From Mactra quadrangularis (taxonomy: Eukaryota; Mollusca; Bivalvia; Venerida; Mactridae): DNA of 64,000 bases. The notes below the pieces were generated by a model that ran no database searches, was not told the origin of the DNA, and saw only the letters and a list, made by a program, of their open reading frames with translations. The DNA lies in NCBI GenBank assembly GCA_025267735.1, contig CM046307.1:49147395-49211394 (forward strand). Direction: 5' to 3'. This document shows, piece after piece, positions 10,306 to 19,219 of this stretch (positions are counted from its first letter, which is position 1; each line of letters begins with the position of its first letter). A program made the translations under genes and the position numbers.

Positions 10306-11278
10306 AGGCCGATTTGGGAAGTAAGAAGTATAATGCCAAACAGACAAAGAAAACAATTTTTATAAACACTGCTAATATAGGATCAAATTCCCTTCTTCTC
10401 AGGTTTTCACGTCAAAAGTATCGTAGTTTATTAGACTCAGGTGCTGAAGTATCATTAATTCATCGTCGTGTCTATGATAGTCTCAAAGTTAAACCGAAAC
10501 TTTGTAAACCTAGTTTAAATTTAGCAACAGCTGGAAATACTCCGTTACATGTAGGCGGTTTTGCGAATATAGAATTTGAGGTCGGTGGTATGAAAATTAG
10601 TCACAAATTTTATGTAGTAAAAAATCTAAATAGAAATGTTATATTTGGCATTGATTGGCTTCAATCACGTGGCGTTCGTGTATATCATGATCTAGGTTGT
10701 ATTCGTGTTCACGGTACGTACATTCCTCTCGTAGATGATATACATGTAGCCTCAATAATTCGTTCTAGGTCAAAAGTTAAACTTCCGCCACAAACCGCCC
10801 ACATTTGCTTCTGTAAGGTGAAAAAACATCCTACATACGAAGTAGATAAACATTATGAGATCACGTCTCTTGAATCTGGTTATCTTGGACAAGAGCCAGG
10901 ACTATTGTTGGCAAATTCTGTTGTTCAACTAAAATCAAACTATAAAATACCTGTTATGTTAGTAAACACCACTTGTAAGACATTGGCTCTGAAGAAAGGT
11001 ACGCCTCTAGCCGTTATCAGTTCATTAAATTCAGCTTCTATCTCCGCAGTAGATAAACAAACTAGAAAATTGCCAATTAACGAAGAAAATATCTCGAGTA
11101 AAGATAGTACTTTTGATGAAGTAGACGCACCATCTAAATATAGGAGTAAAGTCATTAACCTTCTACAGAAAAATCGCAAACTTTTTGCTGATTCAGACGC
11201 TAAATTGTCTCACACTGATACCGTTAAGATGAAAATAAACACAGGTGATCACCCTCCTATCAAATTAAGGCCATATAG
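10245..11278 (+). CDS. pol: Pol, part 1: protease and start of reverse transcriptase
   Basis: Open in the -1 frame relative to gag from 10245 and read after frameshifting at 10278-10284. The aspartic protease active site LLDSGAEVSLI is at about 10428-10460, with the second conserved segment VIFGIDWLQSRG near 10638-10673. The frame then enters the RT N-terminus, ending in HPPIKLRPY where the LINE target site begins (11267-11278). No ATG is needed for a frameshift product. The 40 or so codons that stay open past 11278 belong to the LINE and are not pol. Confidence 0.88.
10278..10321 (+). promoter_or_regulatory. -1 ribosomal frameshift signal between gag and pol
   Basis: The heptamer T TTA AAC (10278-10284) is in the correct gag phase (codons CAT TTA AAC). 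It is followed after a 7-base spacer by a perfect 10-bp stem, CTTCCCAAAT (10292-10301) pairing with ATTTGGGAAG (10312-10321), with a 10-base loop containing the gag stop. The pol frame is open from 10245, giving a 60-bp overlap, and lies -1 relative to gag. Heptamer, spacing and stem are the textbook arrangement for programmed -1 frameshifting. Confidence 0.85.
11267..11278. repeat. Left target-site duplication of the nested LINE
   Basis: AAGGCCATATAG, identical to 16136-16147; it belongs to pol and marks the exact insertion boundary. Confidence 0.95.
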
Positions 11279-11295
11279 TTTTTGTTTGTTTGGGT

Positions 11296-11340
11296 TTTAC
11301 GGCGCACCAACACAAAAAGGTCATATCGCGCCGACAGCTA
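11296..11340 (-). promoter_or_regulatory. 3'-terminal hairpin of the LINE
   Basis: On the minus strand CGGCGC pairs with GCGCCG (plus-strand arms 11328-11333 and 11300-11305) around a 22-base loop containing ATGACCT and TGTGTTGG, just before the tail. LINE RTs commonly recognise such 3' structures. The SINE tails in this window keep the loop but use other stem sequences. Confidence 0.7.
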
Positions 11341-11383
11341 TCAATGATACTAATAATTCAAACTATATTAATGATGTACAACT

Positions 11384-14300
11384 CTATATCTTATTATAAA
11401 CATTTATTTCTTTCAAAAAGTTAAGTATCGCATATGATGGTACAGACTCAAAAAGTTCTTTAAGTGAGTTTACTTTAAAATGTTTGTCACGAATGTATTT
11501 TAGATCCTGACAGTCAAGGAGAACGTGTTTGACATTGAAGTGCTCGTCACATGGTATACATTTAGGTGCTTCTTCTCTTTTGAGAAGGTATGAATGTGTT
11601 AATCTAGTATGACCTATTCTACATCGCGTGATCACAATTTGATCTCGGCGATTAGAAAATTTGATTGATGGAGATGAATCAAGGGTTGGCTTTATTTCAT
11701 GTAACTTATTAAAAATAGCGTTGTTCCATACTGTTTGCCATTTCGACTTAATTAACGAATTGATCGAACACTTGAAGTCACTGCTTGGTAATTTTAGATC
11801 AACTGGTTGAAGGTTTAAAGATTCTTTAGCGAGGATGTCAACTTTTTCATTTCCATGTATACCAATATGGCTTGGTATCCAGCAGAGGTGTACTATTTTT
11901 GATTTTAAAATGTCATGTAATTTTAACTCGATACTTTTAATAAGATTATTGTCTGAACTGCGATTTTTAATCGCTAGTAATACAGATAGAGAATCTGAGA
12001 AAATAATAAACTTGTTATTTATACTATTTGATATGTATGTTAAAGCCAGATCAATTGCTTTTATTTCGGCAGTAAATATAGATGCTTTGTCAGGCAGTCG
12101 CATTCTTGCAACGAAAGAATTTCCGAATGCGGCGCAACCAACTTTGTTTCCATCTTTGGAACCATCGGTAAATAAATGAGTAAAATCTTTGTATTTTTCC
12201 AAGATGTTTACAAATTCAGATTTAAAAGCTTCAGGACTGGTGAAAGATTTACGAAAAGTTGATAAGTCAATATTGACGTCTGGAATGTTGTAGGTCCAAG
12301 GGGGGATATTTTCATCAAAGTTTTGTATCACAGACGAAGTGTTTATATTTAGCATTTCTAAGTCGTTTTTAACGCGCAGGCCAAATGGTTTAATTTCGTT
12401 TGGTTTGTTGTCAAATTTGCTGGTGTAATCAGGTTTAAAAATAACATTTCGTGCCGGGTTTCTTTTGTTAGAAGATATACGAGTTGCGTATTGTAATGAA
12501 AGTTTTTGACGACGTAATTTTAGTGATGGTTCGTTAGCTTCAACATAAAGACTTTCAATAGGTGAAGTTTTGAAAGCACCAAGGGCAATACGTAAGCCCT
12601 GGTTGTGTATAGTATCTAGCATTTGTAAGTATGATTTGCGAGCTGATCCGTACACTATTGATCCGTAATCGAGTTTTGAACGAACAAGACTTCTGTATAA
12701 TTTTAGTAAAGTTTGGGTATCAGATCCCCAATCAGTATGTGAAAGTACTTTAAGTAGATTCAATGCTTTAATACATTTTGTTTTAAGCAACTTTAAGTGT
12801 GGTATAAAAGATAGTTTTTTATCGAATGTAACGCCTAAAAACTTAGCTTCATTTACTACTGGGATTTTAGAGCCAGAAATGTAAAGTTCGGGGTCATTAT
12901 GATGTTTTCTTAATCGACAAAAATGTACACATTGAGTTTTCGACTTGGAAAATTTAAAACCATTTTCTGTTGCCCATTTTTGAATTTTATCCAAGTTCTG
13001 TTGTAATTGACGTTCGATACTTCGAATATTTTTAGATCGATAACAGATTAAAAAATCATCAACATATAATGAGCAATCTGTACCAGGGTTTATAGCCTTA
13101 ACAATATTATTAATTTTAAGCCCAAAGAGGGTAACTGATAAAATACTGCCTTGCGGCACGCCTTGTTCTTGTTCGTGGTTCTCTGATAATGTTGATCCTA
13201 CTTTAACTTGAAAATTTCTGTCTGACAAAAAACTAGAAATGAACATTGGTAATCTACCATTTAGACCAGCATCTTTTAAATCCTTGAGAATACCATATTT
13301 CCATGTTGTATCATAAGCTTTCTCAAGATCGAAGAAAATTGAAACTACGTGTTGTTTATTGACAAAAGCTTCTCTAATAAATGTTTCAAGACGTACTAAA
13401 TGATCATTTGTACTTCGTTGTTTTCGAAAACCAGACTGAAAATTAGTAATAATACCATTTGATTCTAAATACCAAATAAGTCGTTTATTAACCATGCGTT
13501 CGAAGGTTTTACAGATACAACTTGTTAGAGATATTGGTCGATAGTTAAGGGGATCTGTGTTGTCTTTATCCGGTTTCGGTATAGGAATGATCAAAGCTTT
13601 TTTCCAGGAATCTGGAATTTTACCAGTTATCCATATATCATTAAAAATATCGAGCAATAAATGTTGAGATACCAATGGGAGGTGTTTTAAAAATTGATAA
13701 TAAATTTCATCAGGGCCAGCAGCTGTATCTTTGGCATGCTTAATAGAATCGGTTAAATCGTCAATTGTAAAGAGGGTGTTATACTCTTCTTCGTTGTTAG
13801 AATGAAAATTAATATTTTGTTTTTCCAAGTTAGATTTGACCTTTTTAAATTCTTCAGTGTAGTGTGATGAAGAAGAATTATGTTCAAAAGTTTCTGCCAG
13901 TGTGTTGGCTATATCTTTTGTAGTTTTTGCTACGCTCGAATCTTTACGTTTGAGATGAGCAGTAGGAACTTTTTTGTGTTTACCATTAATTTTACGAACT
14001 GCTTCCCAAACTTTTTTAATTGGAGTGTTGGCGTTAATTTTAGAAACATATGACTGCCATGATTTACGTTTAGAAAACTTAAATGTTCTACGAGCTTGTG
14101 CTCGTAGGATTCTATAATTGTCTAGATTTGCAGCTGTAGGACGAACCTGAAATTTCTTTAGTGCTGCTTTTCGTTTCCGATATGATCTTCTGCACTCATC
14201 GTTGAACCATGGTTTTTTAATTCTACTCGAGTTTTTCATTGAAGTTTTAGGAATACACTCATCAGCTATCTTTGATAGAGTGGACGCAAAGAGATTAGCT

Positions 14301-15070
14301 TTATCCGAAGAGTTGGAAAAATTCGGGATTGTTAAATCATCAGAACACAATTTGTTAAATTGTTCCCAGTTCGCTTTTGAGAATTTGTAATAAGAGCGGT
14401 TGTTTAATGGAACAGAGTCGTTTAAAGTTAACAACAATGGAAAATGGTCACTGCCATATTGTTCGTCAAGCACTGACCAGGTAAAATCCAAGTATATTGA
14501 TGGATGTGATAATGTGAGGTCTATACAAGAAAAACTTCCAGTGGCTGGATGTAGGTAAGTTGGTGACTTGTTATTTAAAAGGCATAGTTGAACATTATCA
14601 ATGAACTTTTCTGTAATGCGGCCTTTATTATTCGTAGATGTACTTCCCCATATTGGATTATGCGCATTAAAATCGCCGAGTAAAAAGAATGGTTCTGGGA
14701 GTTGTTTAGTTAAATTTTCTAAGTCTTCAACAGTTATAGATAAATTGGGAGGGAGATATAATGAGCATATTGTAATAGGTCTGTGTAAAGTTATTTCAAC
14801 GGCTACGGCTTGCAGATTAGTTTGTATCTGAATTTGTCGTTGAGGGATACAGTTTGCAACCGCAATTGTTGAGCCACCAGATGCTCTTATTGTGTCTGTG
14901 CAAATTTTATTATAAAGCGTATAGTCCTTTATTGATGTTTTATCATTTGTAGATAGGAATGTTTCTTGAAGACATACAACTTTCGGGGAGTATTTCGATA
15001 ATAAAAGAAGTAGATCGTTGTAATTTGATTTAAGACCACGACAATTCCATTGAAGTATAGCTTGACTCAT
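11384..15070 (-). CDS. LINE ORF2: endonuclease, reverse transcriptase, RNase H
   Basis: 1228 residues with no stop or frameshift. An APE-type endonuclease fills about residues 1-225 (QWNCRGLKSN, CLQETFLS, LGDFNAHNPIWG, SDHFPLLL). The RT follows, with LNYRPISLTSCICKTFE, FFDLEKAYDTTW, GVPQGSILS and the catalytic YVDDFLIC at about residue 670. RNase H lies around 965-1090: FTDGSKDG, AEIKAIDLAL, FSDSLSVLLAI and WIPSHIGIHGNEKVD supply the D, E, D, D acidic residues. A C-terminal CIPC...H...C motif ends the protein. It would nick the target and copy its RNA there. The intact frame suggests recent insertion; it starts at the ATG 15068-15070, 21 bases after the ORF1 stop. Confidence 0.95.
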   Translation of the reverse strand: MSQAILQWNCRGLKSNYNDLLLLLSKYSPKVVCLQETFLSTNDKTSIKDYTLYNKICTDTIRASGGSTIAVANCIPQRQIQIQTNLQAVAVEITLHRPITICSLYLPPNLSITVEDLENLTKQLPEPFFLLGDFNAHNPIWGSTSTNNKGRITEKFIDNVQLCLLNNKSPTYLHPATGSFSCIDLTLSHPSIYLDFTWSVLDEQYGSDHFPLLLTLNDSVPLNNRSYYKFSKANWEQFNKLCSDDLTIPNFSNSSDKANLFASTLSKIADECIPKTSMKNSSRIKKPWFNDECRRSYRKRKAALKKFQVRPTAANLDNYRILRAQARRTFKFSKRKSWQSYVSKINANTPIKKVWEAVRKINGKHKKVPTAHLKRKDSSVAKTTKDIANTLAETFEHNSSSSHYTEEFKKVKSNLEKQNINFHSNNEEEYNTLFTIDDLTDSIKHAKDTAAGPDEIYYQFLKHLPLVSQHLLLDIFNDIWITGKIPDSWKKALIIPIPKPDKDNTDPLNYRPISLTSCICKTFERMVNKRLIWYLESNGIITNFQSGFRKQRSTNDHLVRLETFIREAFVNKQHVVSIFFDLEKAYDTTWKYGILKDLKDAGLNGRLPMFISSFLSDRNFQVKVGSTLSENHEQEQGVPQGSILSVTLFGLKINNIVKAINPGTDCSLYVDDFLICYRSKNIRSIERQLQQNLDKIQKWATENGFKFSKSKTQCVHFCRLRKHHNDPELYISGSKIPVVNEAKFLGVTFDKKLSFIPHLKLLKTKCIKALNLLKVLSHTDWGSDTQTLLKLYRSLVRSKLDYGSIVYGSARKSYLQMLDTIHNQGLRIALGAFKTSPIESLYVEANEPSLKLRRQKLSLQYATRISSNKRNPARNVIFKPDYTSKFDNKPNEIKPFGLRVKNDLEMLNINTSSVIQNFDENIPPWTYNIPDVNIDLSTFRKSFTSPEAFKSEFVNILEKYKDFTHLFTDGSKDGNKVGCAAFGNSFVARMRLPDKASIFTAEIKAIDLALTYISNSINNKFIIFSDSLSVLLAIKNRSSDNNLIKSIELKLHDILKSKIVHLCWIPSHIGIHGNEKVDILAKESLNLQPVDLKLPSSDFKCSINSLIKSKWQTVWNNAIFNKLHEIKPTLDSSPSIKFSNRRDQIVITRCRIGHTRLTHSYLLKREEAPKCIPCDEHFNVKHVLLDCQDLKYIRDKHFKVNSLKELFESVPSYAILNFLKEINVYNKI

Positions 15071-15091
15071 GGTTCAACGAAAAGTAAAAAC

Positions 15092-16135
15092 TTACTTCGG
15101 AAACTTAACAGGACTTCGCGCCGAAGTCCGGGGAGGAGAGCTGTGGACAGCCATGTCCTCGTCCTCCATCGACTCGATGTCGCTCATAAGAGCCTCGAAT
15201 CGGTTGGAGGACGGGACAGGGTCCCTCTCCGCTTTTCTAATTCGGTCGGTTAGGACGACCTTCTTTTTGGGTGATTGCCTTTGAATCACCCGCTCAGGAG
15301 ACGGAGAAGCCTGTGAGACCCGCCTCTGAGGTACAGATGAGGTACTTGTAGATGTTGTCTGTGAACTTGTACTTGCTTTGGACGTATTACGTGAAAGAAT
15401 AGGAGACGGTTTTTGCACTGGAGTTATTTCAAGAGGAGAACATTTACATAAATTGACCTGCAAAGCAGAATCAACCATCTTAACTGGTTTTGATACAACA
15501 GCTGAATAAGAATTAGTTTTGGAACTTTCTACAAGCTTGCGTGCATCAGGAAAAGACAAACTTTGTGTGTATTTAACACGGAGAACTTCTTTTTCTGTCT
15601 TCCAGACTAAGCAAGAACGGGAGGTTGCAAAATGATTACCCCCACAGTTTGAACATTTGACTTCATTAGAACAGTTTTCAAGCGGACCAGCATGAGAAGT
15701 ACTACATTTACGGCATATATTCTCTCTAGTGCATTTAGTTTCATGATGTCCATATTTAAAGCATTTGTAACACTGCATCGGGTTTGGTATGTACATCTCA
15801 ACGCGAACGTTGAGATACCCAACTCGAAGAGTGGATGGAAGAATGGGGGTATCAAATGTTAAAATGTATGTGTGAGTGGGAACACGTTTACCGTCTCTGG
15901 TGGATAGAATACGTTTGGCATTTGAAACACATTGAGAGCTAAGCTCTTTTACTATGTCTGCCTCTGACATTTCTGCAAGGTCAGGGCAGCGAATGACTCC
16001 TTTGGATGAATTGAGGGTATTGTGTGCAGTGCAAAAGGATTTAATATTAAAAAAAGATCTTAATTTCAGCAAATTATCTGATTGTTGTTTTCTTTGGACT
16101 TCGATCAGGAGTTCTCCACCACGGAGCTTCCTGAC
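15092..16135 (-). CDS. LINE ORF1 (5'-truncated), CCHC nucleic-acid-binding protein
   Basis: The frame is open from the 5' break of the element at 16135: the residues before the first ATG (16070-16072) are clearly coding (VRKLRGGELLIEVQRKQQ), so the true N-terminus is missing. The middle has an RRM-like region (RVGYLNVRVEMYIPNP) followed by three zinc knuckles, CYKCFKYGHHETKC, CRKCSTSHAGPLENC and CSNCGGNHFATSRSC. The C-terminal third is low-complexity, rich in S, T, P and R. I-group ORF1 proteins coat the LINE RNA and help form the RNP. Confidence 0.85.
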   Translation of the reverse strand, partial: VRKLRGGELLIEVQRKQQSDNLLKLRSFFNIKSFCTAHNTLNSSKGVIRCPDLAEMSEADIVKELSSQCVSNAKRILSTRDGKRVPTHTYILTFDTPILPSTLRVGYLNVRVEMYIPNPMQCYKCFKYGHHETKCTRENICRKCSTSHAGPLENCSNEVKCSNCGGNHFATSRSCLVWKTEKEVLRVKYTQSLSFPDARKLVESSKTNSYSAVVSKPVKMVDSALQVNLCKCSPLEITPVQKPSPILSRNTSKASTSSQTTSTSTSSVPQRRVSQASPSPERVIQRQSPKKKVVLTDRIRKAERDPVPSSNRFEALMSDIESMEDEDMAVHSSPPRTSARSPVKFPK

Positions 16136-16147
16136 AAGGCCATATAG
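16136..16147. repeat. Right target-site duplication of the nested LINE
   Basis: AAGGCCATATAG, the second copy of 11267-11278; pol resumes here in the same frame. Confidence 0.95.
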
Positions 16148-18880
16148 AACTCAGATAAACAATCGTAAAATAATTGATAAGGCCGTGGATGAGATGCTAG
16201 ATGCAAAAATTATTTCGAGAAGTCGATCAGAATGGTATTTTCCCGTCGTAATTGTTGATAAGAAAGATGGATCTAAACGTTTTTGTGTTGATTTCCGCCA
16301 ATTAAATAAGATAACAAAACTGAATTCCTACCCCCTGCCAATAATTGATGATATGTTAGCATTGTTGGGAAAAGCTAAGTACTTTACGAGCCTTGACCTT
16401 AAGAGTGGCTATTGGCAAGTTCTTATGTCCGAAAAGGACAAGAGTAAGACCGTATTCACCTGTCATAGGGGTCTTTTCGAATTCAATGTCATGCCCTTTG
16501 GATTAACAAACGCACCAGCAATTTTCCAAGAGTTAATGAATCGAGTGTTGGAAGGTTTATCTGAATTTTCAACAGCTTATCTTGATGATATCTTAATTTT
16601 CTCAGAAACTTTGGAAGAACACTTGGCCCATATTCAACAGGTGTTCGACCGACTAAATGAACATTCACTGAGACTTAAGCTTAAAAAAAATGCAGTTTTT
16701 TGATATCAGAAACTACTTATCTAGGGTTTGTAATAAACGATCAAGGTGTTGTCCCGGAAAAACGAAAAGTTGATATCATTCAAAATTTATTGCCGCCTAC
16801 AAATGTTCGAGAAGTACGTAGCTTCATTGGAATGTGTAGCTATTATCGAAGACTTATACCTCACTTTTCTGAGATTGCCGAACCAATTATATCATTAACG
16901 AGAAAGTTTGCTAGGTTTAATTGGACAAATGAATGCCAGGTGGCCTTTGATAAGCTTAAAAATAAACTAGTTGAGCTTCCACTTCTTTGTTTTCCTGATC
17001 CTTCTTTACCATATACGTTATACACTGATGCCTCTGATAAGTGTATTGGGTCATGTCTTACACAAACTGTGCCGATGAACGATGAACAAGTGGAACGACC
17101 GATATATTATCTTAGTCATAGATTGAGTGACACACAAACACGTTGGTCTACCATAGAAAAAGAGGCATATGCTATATATTATAGTCTCCAAAAACTAGAT
17201 CATTACCTTCACAATGCTGAATTTGTAATCAAATGTGATCATCGTCCTCTCAAATACCTTCTTGAGTCTCCTATGCAAAACAAGAAAATTTCCTTATGGG
17301 CGTTGTCAATAGCTGGCTATAACTGTAAGATTGAGTATCTTGCAGGCTCAGAAAACTCGGTTGCTGACCTACTTTCTAGGGTGCCTAGCACGGTAACAAA
17401 CAATGAAGATACGCCTCTAAGTGATCCAGATGTCAGTAATCAAACATATGAGATAAGTGCGTTGAACTCTAATCGCTTTGAACCGAGACGGTATGCCAGG
17501 TGTACACCACAATTAGGTGATAAGGTTAAAAAGCCTAAATTTAGAAACTTGGATATGCAAGTTGAACAGGATAAGGATGACGTCATTGCCAAATTAAAAC
17601 AAAGGTTGGTGCAAGAAACATTATCACCTTCCGTAGCGAAGAAGTATTTGCTATTGGATGAAATTCTATACTTTGTCTCTGACCCAGATAATGAACCCAT
17701 TCTTAGGTTGGTTATTCCACAGCATTTACAAAAAGAAATAATTGTTCATTATCATGAAAAACTTGGTCACATGGGCATTGATAAAACCTATGATGCCATC
17801 CATCCAAAATATTATTGGGTTAATCTCTATAAAAACATCAATAACTTTGTGAATAATTGTGTTACCTGTCAATTAAGAAGTTCTCAGAGAAATAAAATAC
17901 CTGTTCAGGAAACTGACACCCCACCTTTTGCTTGGGCTAAGTGTGCCGTAGATGTTTCTGGCCCATTTCCAACTTCTCTTTCTGGAAATAGGTATATCGT
18001 TAGTTTTATTGATTTGTATTCTGGCTTTCCGGAAGCATTCGCAGTGCCAAATAAGGAAGCTGAAACTATACCTCACCTGTTGATTGATGAGGTATGCACA
18101 CGCTATTCTAACCCATTGGAATTACTCTCTGATAATGGGACGGAAAACATAAATAGGGTAATGAAAGAGACATTATCAGCATTAAACATCAATCATGTTA
18201 CCACCTCTTTCTATAGGCCACAGGCTAATGGCTTAATTGAGAGATATCACCGAACTTTGGTAGATATCATATCTAAGAAGCTTGCTACTAATGAGGGTAC
18301 CTGGGATATGTTTCTAAATCAAGCATTGGCTGCTATCAGATTTGGCGTAAATGAGTATTCTAAACATTCTCCTTTTAGGTTACTGTTTAACCGCGAAGTT
18401 GTTTTTCCAATAGATAACGTGCTCAAGCCGCGTCGGAAATATCAAGGTGAAGAACCTCATAAGATAGCTTTAGAACAACAACATAAGGCATATATGTTGG
18501 TTCATAAAAACAGGGAAAAAGCCAAAAAGAAACGTAATGAGTATGTTAATAAAAATGCGAAAGAGGTCACATTACAAGTCGGTGACCCGGTGTACTATCG
18601 AAATCATACACGTCATAATAAGTTAGATGTCAAGTGGAAACCTTACTATCGCATTCTTGAACAAACTTCACCTGTTACATTTATTATCAAACACCAATTA
18701 GATGGTTCAACTCTAAAAGCGCATGCCCAACACTTGCGTTTGGCTAATCTTAATGAATGGCAAATTCCCAAAGACGATACCGGTAGGCCGTTACGTCGGG
18801 CTCAGTATGTTGAACCACCTGTTAGTTCAAGTTACAGTTCAGGAGAAAGTTCTGATTCTGATAAAAACACATGTCATTAA
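16148..18880 (+). CDS. pol: Pol, part 2: RT, RNase H and integrase (frameshifted)
   Basis: Continues pol after the LINE. RT motifs: VDFRQLNKIT, LDLKSGYWQV, FNVMPFGLTNAP and catalytic YLDDILIF (16578-16601). The frame breaks in an 8-A run at 16682-16689; the remainder is open in another frame to 18880, so this copy carries an indel or an assembly error there. Next come RNase H (YTDASDKCIGS near 17020) and integrase. Integrase has the HHCC zinc module (HEKLGHMGIDKTYD ... CVTC, about 17748-17872) and the DDE core: D in AVDVSGPF, D in LLSDNGTEN, E in NGLIERYHRTL. No chromodomain is visible at the C-terminus, which ends in a serine-rich acidic tail. Confidence 0.9.
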
Positions 18881-19050
18881 CACACCATTATCGCAAAGAG
18901 CGTTCCGATAGCGATTCGGAGGATGATTTGCCGTTATTTGAATTACAACGCAGAATTCGTAATCGCAGACAGCGCGCTCGTAATGAAGATAAGGCATCGC
19001 TAATTGACTCCACATCCTCTTCTGAGGGGGAAAGGGAATATGATTCTTAG
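18871..19050 (+). CDS. Small arginine-rich ORF between pol and env
   Basis: 59 codons from an ATG at 18871, overlapping the last 10 bases of pol in the -1 frame. The product has an acidic-serine segment (RSDSDSEDDLPLF), a strongly basic stretch (QRRIRNRRQRARNEDK) and a second acidic-serine tail. The basic stretch resembles arginine-rich RNA-binding motifs in composition only. It could be an accessory protein, or simply the end of pol displaced by a mutation, since pol's own tail is also serine- and aspartate-rich. I do not recognise a family. Confidence 0.4.
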   Translation: MSLTHHYRKERSDSDSEDDLPLFELQRRIRNRRQRARNEDKASLIDSTSSSEGEREYDS

Positions 19051-19183
19051 TAGCAACATCGAATCATTAATTTACCTGTATTTTTTTATATATGTTTTTT
19101 TTACTATTGTCTGTTTGTACATTGTACCAAGGCTTCATTATATCGTTCTAGATCGTTCTAGATATATTCTTTTAGATATAACA

Positions 19184-19205
19184 CATTTTTCTGTATGTGT
19201 TTCAG
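19184..19205 (+). promoter_or_regulatory. Candidate splice acceptor before env
   Basis: A pyrimidine-rich tract ending TTTTTCTGTATGTGTTTCAG (AG at 19204-19205), 14 bases before the env ATG at 19220. It fits a spliced env mRNA joined to the leader donor at about 9339. Confidence 0.5.
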
Positions 19206-19219
19206 ATTTGTGTTACAAA

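Larger units (their letters stand above)
11279..16135 (-). mobile_element. 5'-truncated I-group LINE inserted in pol
   Basis: 4857-bp non-LTR retrotransposon in antisense to the host Gypsy element, bounded by a perfect 12-bp target duplication. It has the end of ORF1 with zinc knuckles, an intact ORF2 with endonuclease, RT and RNase H, a 105-bp 3' UTR with a terminal hairpin and a short CAAACAAAAA-like tail. APE endonuclease plus RNase H and a CCHC ORF1 place it in the I superfamily (I, Nimb and relatives). The 5' end is lost within ORF1, as expected from incomplete reverse transcription. Confidence 0.92.

Noticed and set aside
11279..11399. Extension of pol past the protease/RT junction
   Set aside because: These codons lie inside the LINE 3' end; the pol sequence resumes at 16148.
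15954..16135. N-terminal part of the frame leading into RT
   Set aside because: It is the antisense of LINE ORF1; the pol sequence starts only at the right target duplication.
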